NCBI GenBank assembly: GCA_023228745.1
Contig: JALOAP010000072.1
Span: 1 to 10,504 of the forward strand
Origin: Dehalococcoidia bacterium
GTDB taxonomy: Bacteria > Chloroflexota > Dehalococcoidia > Tepidiformales > Tepidiformaceae
Length of the DNA stretch: 10,504 nt
Direction of reading: 5' to 3'
Position 1 is the stretch's first letter; every line of letters starts with the position of its first letter. The position numbers were made by a program, and so were the translations under genes. The notes beneath the pieces were generated by a model. It saw only the letters and a program-made list of their open reading frames with translations, did not search any database and was not told the origin of the DNA. Below are positions 5,648 to 10,504 of the stretch, piece by piece.

Positions 5648-5661
5648 GTGATGTGGATCAC
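5648..5661. promoter_or_regulatory. CRP/FNR-type palindrome upstream of the cyclase fusion
   Basis: GTGAT-GTGG-ATCAC is a perfect inverted repeat containing TGAT-N4-ATCA, the core of FNR-type sites and similar to CRP half-sites. Its centre is about 47 bp before the transcription start predicted from TACGAT (5690-5695), a plausible activator position. The arms are short, and no regulator of this family is encoded in the window. Confidence 0.4.
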
Positions 5662-5689
5662 ATATCTCCTGCGGCTTCGTCCGTTCTAT

Positions 5690-5695
5690 TACGAT
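5690..5695 (+). promoter_or_regulatory. -10 hexamer TACGAT for the cyclase fusion
   Basis: TACGAT (in TATTACGAT) ends 9 nt before ATG 5705, giving an untranslated leader of about 2-3 nt. There is no Shine-Dalgarno sequence. This supports ATG 5705 over the in-frame GTG at 5648. Confidence 0.45.
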
Positions 5696-5704
5696 GAAGC
5701 GCGC

Positions 5705-7132
5705 ATGGACGGACGCATCCAATACGCCGTCGCAAGCGACGGGGTCAACGTCGCCTTCAATGTCGCGGGCAAGGGTGAGCCGCTGGTGCACCTGACGCCG
5801 GTGGGCGGAGCCGCGCTTAAGCGAGACCAGTTCCCGTCCGTCCTCCAGTACACCTACGAAAAGCTTTCCGAACGCCGCCAGCTCATCCGCTACGACATCC
5901 GTGGCACCGGCCTCTCGGACCGCGAGATCCCGCCCCTTTCGCTCGATGCGCTGATGAACGACATGCTCGCCGTGCTCGACCGCTCGGGAGTGGCACAGGC
6001 CGATTTCTTCGCCGTCTCTTCCGCCGGGCCAGCCGCGATTGCATTCGCCGCGAACCACCCCGAGCGCGTGCGCCGGCTCGTGCTCTGGTGCACGTCCGCC
6101 TACGGCAGCGATATCCAGTCCTCTGCCCGCCTCGCCATCGACTCGCTCGCCGGGCAGGACTGGCGGATCTACACAGAGACAATCGCGAGTGCCATGTTCG
6201 GCTGGGACAACGCCGAAGATGCGCGGCGCATGGCCGCGCTCATCCGTGAGACGACGTCGCCGGAAGGCCGCGCAGACTTCTACGGCTTTGTCCGCGAGAC
6301 CGACGTGAGCCACCTGCTTCCAAAGGTGCAGGCGCCGACGCTCGTCATCCATTTCCGCAGCTATCCGCTGGTGCCGGCATCGGCCGCTACCCGCCTCGCC
6401 GCGCAGCTCCCCGAAGCGGACATGATGTTGTTCGAAGGAAACGCGCTCTTCCCGCAGCGGGACGAACTGCAACTCGTGATCGAAACTGTCGATGCCTTCC
6501 TGGGCGGCCCCGGCCGGTTCGACCCCCCTCCTCGCCGCTGGGGTCCGGGGGAGTCCGTCGCCGGGCTGCGCACCATCCTCTTCACCGACGTGGAGGGATC
6601 GACCGCACTCACGCAGCGCCTTGGCGACGAGCAGGCGCGAAGCATCATGCGGCAGCACGAACGCATCACCCGGCAGGCACTGGCCGAGCATGGCGGCGCC
6701 GAAGTGAAAGCACTTGGCGATGGCTTCATGGCCTCCTTCGAGTCCGCATCCAGGGCGCTGGAATGTGCCGTCGCGATCCAGCAAGCGTTCGAGGCGTTCA
6801 ACAGCCTTGGCAACGCGCCCATCCGCGTTCGCATCGGGGTGAACGCGGGCGAACCCATCGCCGAAGGAGCCGACCTGTTCGGTACTGCCGTGAACCTGAC
6901 CGCGCGCATTGCCGCACAGGCAGACGGCGGACAGGTCCTCGTCTCCGACGTCGTGCGCCAACTCGTGGCTGGCAAGGGGTTCCTCTTCTCCGACCAGGGA
7001 GACGTGCTGGTACGCGGCTTCGAAGACCCGGTGCGTCTGTTCGAGCTCCGCTGGGGCAACAAAGCGCCCACGGTCACCCGCGCCGCCACAGACCCACTCG
7101 ACGCGTGGCGCCGGAACTACTTCGAAGATTAG
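5705..7132 (+). CDS. Fusion of degenerate alpha/beta-hydrolase fold to class III adenylate/guanylate cyclase
   Basis: The 475-residue protein has an alpha/beta-hydrolase fold at about 1-268, a short proline-rich linker, and a class III cyclase domain at about 286-450. In the cyclase, metal-binding D295 ('FTDVEGST') and D339 ('ALGDG'), base-recognising K335 and probably D390, and transition-state N397 and R401 ('VNLTAR') are all present. It should make cyclic nucleotide, most likely cAMP. In the hydrolase part, S105 is kept in 'FFAVSSAGP', but both elbow glycines have become alanine. The expected acid position (around Y220) and histidine position (around L248) are lost, so it looks like a ligand sensor and not an enzyme. 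There is no signal peptide or membrane helix. ATG 5705 was chosen because it begins the family-like sequence and follows a -10 hexamer; GTG 5648 would add 19 residues lying over the palindrome. Confidence 0.9.
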   Translation: MDGRIQYAVASDGVNVAFNVAGKGEPLVHLTPVGGAALKRDQFPSVLQYTYEKLSERRQLIRYDIRGTGLSDREIPPLSLDALMNDMLAVLDRSGVAQADFFAVSSAGPAAIAFAANHPERVRRLVLWCTSAYGSDIQSSARLAIDSLAGQDWRIYTETIASAMFGWDNAEDARRMAALIRETTSPEGRADFYGFVRETDVSHLLPKVQAPTLVIHFRSYPLVPASAATRLAAQLPEADMMLFEGNALFPQRDELQLVIETVDAFLGGPGRFDPPPRRWGPGESVAGLRTILFTDVEGSTALTQRLGDEQARSIMRQHERITRQALAEHGGAEVKALGDGFMASFESASRALECAVAIQQAFEAFNSLGNAPIRVRIGVNAGEPIAEGADLFGTAVNLTARIAAQADGGQVLVSDVVRQLVAGKGFLFSDQGDVLVRGFEDPVRLFELRWGNKAPTVTRAATDPLDAWRRNYFED

Positions 7133-7139
7133 CCGGCGG

Positions 7140-7265
7140 TTAGAAGAGCCAGGGGCCGCGACGCCGGGCTGGCTGCGGCTCAATGACACGCGCCAGGAGT
7201 GCAGTCACGCCGAAGTAGCCTGCCGTCACGAGTGCTGCGATAAGCCAGGTGAGGAGACCGTCCAT
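7140..7265 (-). CDS. 41-residue single-TM microprotein
   Basis: This short frame runs from ATG 7265 to TAA 7140-7142. It encodes a hydrophobic helix at about 3-26 (beginning MDGLLTWLIAALV) and a basic tail 'IEPQPARRRGPWLF'. Third positions are about three-quarters G or C, as in the neighbours. TATAGT (minus strand, 7274-7279) lies 8 nt upstream, a good -10, and no Shine-Dalgarno sequence is seen. The N-terminal helix with arginines after it suggests a membrane protein with its tail in the cytoplasm. The gene ends 7 bp from the stop of the cyclase fusion on the other strand. The family is unknown, and no function can be given. Chance remains possible at this length. Confidence 0.55.
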   Translation of the reverse strand: MDGLLTWLIAALVTAGYFGVTALLARVIEPQPARRRGPWLF

Positions 7266-7273
7266 GGCGCGGC

Positions 7274-7279
7274 ACTATA
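7274..7279 (-). promoter_or_regulatory. -10 hexamer TATAGT for the microprotein
   Basis: TATAGT on the minus strand differs from TATAAT at one position and ends 8 nt before ATG 7265. A weak TGAACA lies 17 nt further upstream as a possible -35. Confidence 0.5.
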
Positions 7280-7347
7280 CGTGACAAGTTAGGGCTGTTC
7301 AGTACTAATTCGTGTGGAAGGTGTTGCGGAATCGCATTATTCGACCT

Positions 7348-7376
7348 GCCCCTGGTGAAGCTCCGGGGCTTTTCCC
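7348..7376 (+). terminator. Probable terminator ahead of the LysM gene
   Basis: GCCCC-T-GG (7348-7355) pairs with CC-GGGGC (7363-7369), a 7-bp stem with one bulged T, followed by TTTTCCC. It could end transcripts running on from the cyclase fusion 215 bp upstream and insulate the LysM gene at 7404. Confidence 0.5.
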
Positions 7377-7391
7377 TTCCCCGTGCCCCTG

Positions 7392-7397
7392 TACGCT
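7392..7397 (+). promoter_or_regulatory. -10 hexamer TACGCT for the LysM gene
   Basis: TACGCT ends exactly 6 nt before ATG 7404. There is no Shine-Dalgarno sequence, which supports this ATG over the in-frame GTG at 7383. Confidence 0.5.
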
Positions 7398-7403
7398 ACG
7401 GGC

Positions 7404-7928
7404 ATGGCCGAACCCACGTGCCACTACTGCAACCGCCCCGCCGAACAGGAGTGCCACACCTGCGGCCGGCTCTACTGCCGCATGCACGGCGAGGATGTGT
7501 GCCTGCGCTGCATGGCGCCGGAATCCGCCGCTCCTTCCGCTGCTATCTACCGCGGATCGGTCCTCGCGCTCCTTGCCGGAACCGCCATCGCCATCTTCTT
7601 ATTGGTCCGCCCACCGGAGAGCGAGAGTGCGCCGGATAATGTCCGCACGCTCCCATCGCCGACGACCTCGATCAGCGCCACCGCGACGCCAACCAGCCCC
7701 GGTGCGGCTCCCGTCGAGACTGTGACCGCGGAACCGACGCCCGAAACAACGCCAACGGCATCGCCAACGCCGGAGGGCGAGCAGACCTACACCGTGCAGT
7801 CGGGAGATACACTGGAGGAGATCGCCGAGCAGTTTGGCACCGACGTCGCGACGCTCCAGTCGCTTAACCCCGGCGTCACGGCCGAAAACCTCCAGGCCGG
7901 CGAAACCCTGGTTGTGCCCGCAAGATGA
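7404..7928 (+). CDS. Zinc-finger / transmembrane / LysM protein
   Basis: The 174-residue protein has four parts. Residues 6-36 form a compact eight-ligand zinc module, C-x2-C-x7-C-x2-C-x4-C-x2-H-x4-C-x2-C (C6, C9, C17, C20, C25, H28, C33, C36), like a B-box or other cross-brace finger. One membrane helix lies at about 51-69. A Thr/Pro/Ser-rich spacer spans about 76-124. A LysM domain at about 127-173 begins 'YTVQSGDTLEEIAEQFG' and ends 'LQAGETLVVPAR'. LysM domains bind N-acetylglucosamine glycans such as peptidoglycan. The likely topology is zinc module inside and LysM outside, reaching the wall across the flexible spacer. The stop overlaps the next gene's start (ATGA), so the two products may act together. 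The overall combination is not one I recognise from a named family. Confidence 0.85.
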   Translation: MAEPTCHYCNRPAEQECHTCGRLYCRMHGEDVCLRCMAPESAAPSAAIYRGSVLALLAGTAIAIFLLVRPPESESAPDNVRTLPSPTTSISATATPTSPGAAPVETVTAEPTPETTPTASPTPEGEQTYTVQSGDTLEEIAEQFGTDVATLQSLNPGVTAENLQAGETLVVPAR

Positions 7929-8428
7929 ACTGGCAAGACGATCCCCGGATTCAGCAGCAGCTCCGTGAACGTGCCGTTCGCAATGGCATCCTGCGCACGG
8001 CGCTCATCTGGACGCCCCTCTTCGTGCTGGCGGCCGGGGCGCTGCTCTTCTTCCTCTTCGATGTCCTCACCGGCGGTGAGCGTGGGACGTGGTTCCTGCT
8101 CGTGGTGCTCGGGCTGTTCACCACCCTGTTCGGCTTCCAGGCCGTCCATGCGCTGCTCGATTTGCGCGGCGAACCTCGTACCACGGAAGACCTGGTCGTC
8201 CGGCGATGGTCCCGCACCGACTCGTTCGTCATGCGCAGCCACTACGTTCGTCTCGCGGGGAAGCAGATCCTTCGCGGCGATGTGGACCTTCTCGATGGCG
8301 TGCGCGAAGGCGACCGTGTGCTCGTTCGCTACTACCCCCATTCGGCTGTAATCCTCTCGTGCGAACGCCTTCCGGCGGAGCCTCTTGACGCGGCCGAGGC
8401 GCCTTCGGCCGAGCGGGAACAACGGTAG
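7925..8428 (+). CDS. Two-TM membrane protein of unknown function, coupled to the LysM gene
   Basis: The 167-residue protein has an amphipathic charged N-terminus (1-24, 'DDPRIQQQLRERAVRN') and two membrane helices at about 26-48 and 54-78. A soluble, strand-rich C-terminal domain follows (about 85-148, with 'GVREGDRVLVRYYPHSAVILSCERL'), ending in an acidic tail. Both termini should face the cytoplasm. I do not recognise the family. Its ATG overlaps the LysM gene's stop as ATGA and has no Shine-Dalgarno sequence, which points to translational coupling and a shared role at the cell envelope. It is followed 39 bp later by fabF, which has its own -10 hexamer. Confidence 0.82.
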   Translation: MNWQDDPRIQQQLRERAVRNGILRTALIWTPLFVLAAGALLFFLFDVLTGGERGTWFLLVVLGLFTTLFGFQAVHALLDLRGEPRTTEDLVVRRWSRTDSFVMRSHYVRLAGKQILRGDVDLLDGVREGDRVLVRYYPHSAVILSCERLPAEPLDAAEAPSAEREQR

Positions 8429-8455
8429 CCCTCTGCCCTCTAGCCCGCGCTGCGG

Positions 8456-8461
8456 TACCCT
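8456..8461 (+). promoter_or_regulatory. -10 hexamer TACCCT for fabF
   Basis: TACCCT ends exactly 6 nt before ATG 8468, and no Shine-Dalgarno sequence is present. It suggests that fabF has its own start, separate from the LysM pair. Confidence 0.45.
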
Positions 8462-8467
8462 TACGCC

Positions 8468-9727
8468 ATGAACAGCACGCTGCGCTCGCGCACCCGCGTC
8501 GTGGTCACCGGCCTTGGCGCCATCACCCCCCTCGGGCAGAGTGTCGACGAGTTCTGGAAGAACCTTGTCGACGGCAAGTCCGGTATCACGCGCCTCACGC
8601 TTATCGACCCCGAAGGATTCCCCTGCCAACTCTGCGGCGAAGTGAAGGACTGGGATCCGACGAAGTTCATCGAGCGCAAGGCCGCCCGCCGGATGGCGCG
8701 CTTCGCGCAGTTCATGGTGGCCGGCGCACAGCAGGCGATAACGGACGCGGGGCTCGACCTCGAACAGGCGAACCGTGATCGCATCGGCGTGCTCGTGGGG
8801 AACGGCGGCGGCGGCTATCCGGACATCGAAGAGGGCGCGGCCACATTGTTCGAACGCGGCGGCATGAAGGTCGACCCTCTCTACATGGCCAAGACCCTCG
8901 GGAATATGGCCGCCGCGCAGGTCGCCCTCCAGTACAACCTCCGCGGCTACAACGGCACCATCGTCACCGCATGTGCGGCCGGCACACAGGCGGTCGGCGA
9001 GGCCGCGATGATCATCCGCTCCGGCCGCGCCGACGTGATGATCACGGGCGGTTGCGAAGCCGCGGTTACGCGGCTCGGCCTTGCCGGGTTTTGCGTCATG
9101 CGGGCCCTGAGCACCCGGAACGACGAACCGGAGAAGGCCAGTCGCCCCTTCGACGCCGACCGCGAAGGCTTCGTGCCGTGCGAGGGTTCCGGTGCCCTTG
9201 TGCTCGAAAGCGAGGCGCACGCGAAGGCCCGTGGCGCCCGTATTTATGCGGAACTCGCTGGCTTTGGGTGCACCAACGACGCCCACCATGTGGTCGCTCC
9301 GCCCGAGGATGGTGCAGGCGCCGCCCGCGCCATCCGTGAGGCCCTGGCCGATGCCGGGCTTGCGCCGGATGCTGTCGACTACATCAATGCACACGCGACG
9401 GGCACGCCGCTGGGCGATGCCGCCGAGACGGCTGCCATCAAGAAAGTGCTCGGCGAACACGCCTACAACGTCGCCATTAGCGCGACCAAGAGCATGATCG
9501 GTCACGGTCTCGGCGCGAGCGGCGGCATGGAAACGGTCGCGGCGGTGAAGACGATCGAAACAGGTCTCGTCCACCCCACCGTCAACCTCGATACGCCGGA
9601 CCCTGCCTGTGACCTTGACTACGTCCCCGGCCAGGCGCGGAAGCTCGACGTGCAGGTCGCCCTGAAGAACAGCTTTGGCTTCGGTGGCCAAAACAGCTGC
9701 CTCGTGCTGACGAAGTACGTGGAGTAG
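8468..9727 (+). CDS. fabF: Beta-ketoacyl-ACP synthase II
   Basis: The 419-residue protein is full length for the FabF/KAS II family. The catalytic triad is C169 ('VTACAAGTQ'), H309 ('NAHATGTPLGD') and H346 ('GHGLGASGG'), with the supporting lysine K341 ('TKSMIGH'). The 'NSFGFGGQN' loop (401-409) has the gatekeeper phenylalanines. 'RPFDADREGFVPCEGSGALVLE' (226-247) is the expected family block, so this is a true condensing enzyme and not a decarboxylating homologue lacking the cysteine. It elongates acyl-ACP with malonyl-ACP in fatty acid synthesis. No acpP, fabG or fabD lies beside it in the window. The start follows a -10 hexamer. It converges on the Uma2 gene, with 17 bp between the stops and no terminator visible. 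Confidence 0.95.
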   Translation: MNSTLRSRTRVVVTGLGAITPLGQSVDEFWKNLVDGKSGITRLTLIDPEGFPCQLCGEVKDWDPTKFIERKAARRMARFAQFMVAGAQQAITDAGLDLEQANRDRIGVLVGNGGGGYPDIEEGAATLFERGGMKVDPLYMAKTLGNMAAAQVALQYNLRGYNGTIVTACAAGTQAVGEAAMIIRSGRADVMITGGCEAAVTRLGLAGFCVMRALSTRNDEPEKASRPFDADREGFVPCEGSGALVLESEAHAKARGARIYAELAGFGCTNDAHHVVAPPEDGAGAARAIREALADAGLAPDAVDYINAHATGTPLGDAAETAAIKKVLGEHAYNVAISATKSMIGHGLGASGGMETVAAVKTIETGLVHPTVNLDTPDPACDLDYVPGQARKLDVQVALKNSFGFGGQNSCLVLTKYVE

Positions 9728-9744
9728 GTGTCGTTCTGATCCGG

Positions 9745-10284
9745 CTAATCGTCCAGCGCCGCGAAGAGCGCAGGGACGTCGATCTCGAGGTCACCAAGGG
9801 CTTTCGATCGGAGGGCACCGACCGCCACTGGCTGGCCGTCGCGTTCCGTTTCGAAGACCTCGACGACGCGACGCCCAGGATCGATGAGCCAGCAAACATC
9901 CACGCCGTACCGGCGCATGTACCGGCACTTGCTCCGAAGCTGCTCAAGCGGTTCGTCCGGTGACTTCACTTCAACAGCCAGCGTAGGTGGTAGCGAATCC
10001 TTGCCGTCCCTGCGTGGCCGGCCGCTGCTCCAGTAGCTGTAATCCGGGAGCCGGTACTCTGGCCCCCGCTCAGTATCAAACCGGACTCGTATCTCCGGAC
10101 CGGCTTTTCCGCCTGCCAGGTGCATCCAGCGTGCGAAGCACGCCGCAATCTCCTGCACCAGGATTCCATGCTCCTCGTTTGGCATCGACTTCTCGATAAC
10201 CTCCCCGCACACGTACTCGCGGTACGGTTTCGCCTCGGGGAGGGCGAGATAGTCGTGGACCGTCATCCGCACGCCGGTAGTCAT
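9745..10284 (-). CDS. Uma2-family PD-(D/E)XK nuclease-fold protein
   Basis: The 179-residue protein matches Uma2 (DUF820). The core has D81 in 'RLPDYSYW', then E105-x-K107 in 'LAVEVKSPDE', the metal and catalytic set of a PD-(D/E)XK nuclease. 'YMRRYGVDVCWLIDPGRRVVEVFE' (122-145) is the usual C-terminal strand region. An 'MTVHDYLALPE' start and 'YREYVCGEVIE' (21-31) are also typical. Uma2 proteins are called putative endonucleases, but their biological role is not established; they abound in cyanobacteria, Chloroflexota and Deinococcota. ATG 10284 was chosen because it begins the family sequence and TAAGAT lies 7 nt upstream; a start 20 codons earlier would run into the methyltransferase gene. 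Confidence 0.9.
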   Translation of the reverse strand: MTTGVRMTVHDYLALPEAKPYREYVCGEVIEKSMPNEEHGILVQEIAACFARWMHLAGGKAGPEIRVRFDTERGPEYRLPDYSYWSSGRPRRDGKDSLPPTLAVEVKSPDEPLEQLRSKCRYMRRYGVDVCWLIDPGRRVVEVFETERDGQPVAVGALRSKALGDLEIDVPALFAALDD

Positions 10285-10291
10285 AGTTGGT

Positions 10292-10297
10292 ATCTTA
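10292..10297 (-). promoter_or_regulatory. -10 hexamer TAAGAT for the Uma2 gene
   Basis: On the minus strand, TAAGAT (5 of 6 matches to TATAAT) ends 7 nt before ATG 10284, inside the 34-bp gap after the methyltransferase stop. The Uma2 gene may therefore have its own start as well as read-through from upstream. Confidence 0.5.
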
Positions 10298-10318
10298 CCC
10301 GAAGAGCTGCTGCCCGCC

Positions 10319-10504
10319 CTACAGCAGGCGCGCCGGCAGCGCACCCTCGAGTTCGAGCAGTTGCTGCTTCATCGCGAGCCCGCCTCCGAAGCCGTGGAGT
10401 GACCCATCGCTTGCCACCACGCGGTGGCAGGGCAGCCACAGCGGTATCGGGTTCGCACCCATGATCGCGCCAATTGCCCGGGAGGCACCCACGGACTCGC
10501 CGAT
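10319..10504 (-). CDS. O6-methylguanine-DNA methyltransferase, C-terminal part
   Basis: The frame enters from the right edge and ends at TAG 10319-10321, giving the last 61 residues. They include 'ASRAIGAIMGANPIPLW', then PCHRV with the alkyl-accepting cysteine, and 'GSLHGFGGGLAMKQQLLELEG'. This is the signature of Ogt/MGMT proteins, which move the methyl group from O6-methylguanine to their own cysteine in a single-use reaction. 'HGFGGG' has Phe where the family often has Tyr. The start and N-terminal domain lie beyond the window, so Ogt and Ada-type forms cannot be told apart. Confidence 0.93.
   Translation of the reverse strand: MGESVGASRAIGAIMGANPIPLWLPCHRVVASDGSLHGFGGGLAMKQQLLELEGALPARLL

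Noticed and set aside
5648..5704. Upstream GTG start for the cyclase fusion, adding 19 residues
   Set aside because: The added residues do not look like the family N-terminus, no well-spaced Shine-Dalgarno sequence or -10 supports it, and it would cover the palindrome and the TACGAT promoter element.
5240..7189. Open frame of 649 codons on the minus strand over the cyclase fusion and the Fpg N-terminus
   Set aside because: It is a composition shadow. The plus-strand cyclase motifs and the Fpg frame are unambiguous.
7787..9691. Open frame of 634 codons on the minus strand over LysM, the two-TM gene and fabF
   Set aside because: It crosses three genes on the other strand, has no recognisable domain, and fabF has its full active site.

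Overview
The window is GC-rich bacterial chromosome. Codon third positions are mostly G or C, and genes lie on both strands with short gaps. I see no transposase, integrase, rRNA or tRNA. A type I-E CRISPR repeat, a lone CoxG-like protein, a hydrolase-cyclase fusion and starts that look leaderless would fit a deep-branching Gram-positive-like lineage. Chloroflexota (Dehalococcoidia or Thermomicrobia-like) is my best guess, at low confidence and without any marker gene to test it.

Layout, left to right. Positions 1-427 are the leader-distal end of a CRISPR array: six identical 29-nt repeats, 32-nt spacers and a decayed last repeat. The leader and any cas genes must lie to the left. A coxG-like gene (486-977, +) follows. 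It converges on a zinc-dependent medium-chain dehydrogenase (974-2005, -), and the two stop codons share one CTAG. A gene-poor stretch (2006-2338) holds a start-less coding remnant and a perfect 15-bp hairpin.

The redox block comes next. A CsoR-type metal-sensing repressor (2339-2617, -) is divergent from trxA (2728-3060, +) and trxB (3148-4113, +). The intergenic region has a perfect CsoR-type palindrome inside a consensus-like promoter, so a Cu(I)-type sensor probably controls a complete thioredoxin system. A strong hairpin separates trxA from trxB, and an intrinsic terminator follows trxB.

Then come a four-TM membrane protein (4166-4633, -), an Fpg/Nei DNA glycosylase (4719-5576, -), and a divergent fusion of an alpha/beta-hydrolase fold to a class III adenylate cyclase (5705-7132, +). 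The cyclase residues are intact but the hydrolase triad is broken. A 41-residue membrane microprotein (7140-7265, -) sits just after it. A cytoplasmic zinc-finger/TM/LysM protein (7404-7928, +) overlaps a two-TM protein (7925-8428, +) by ATGA. FabF (8468-9727, +), a Uma2-family PD-(D/E)XK protein (9745-10284, -) and the C-terminus of an O6-methylguanine-DNA methyltransferase (10319 to the window end, -) complete the window.

A theme across the window is that many genes have a TANNNT -10-like hexamer about 6 nt before the start codon and no Shine-Dalgarno sequence, the layout of leaderless mRNAs. Only trxA and trxB have strong Shine-Dalgarno sequences.
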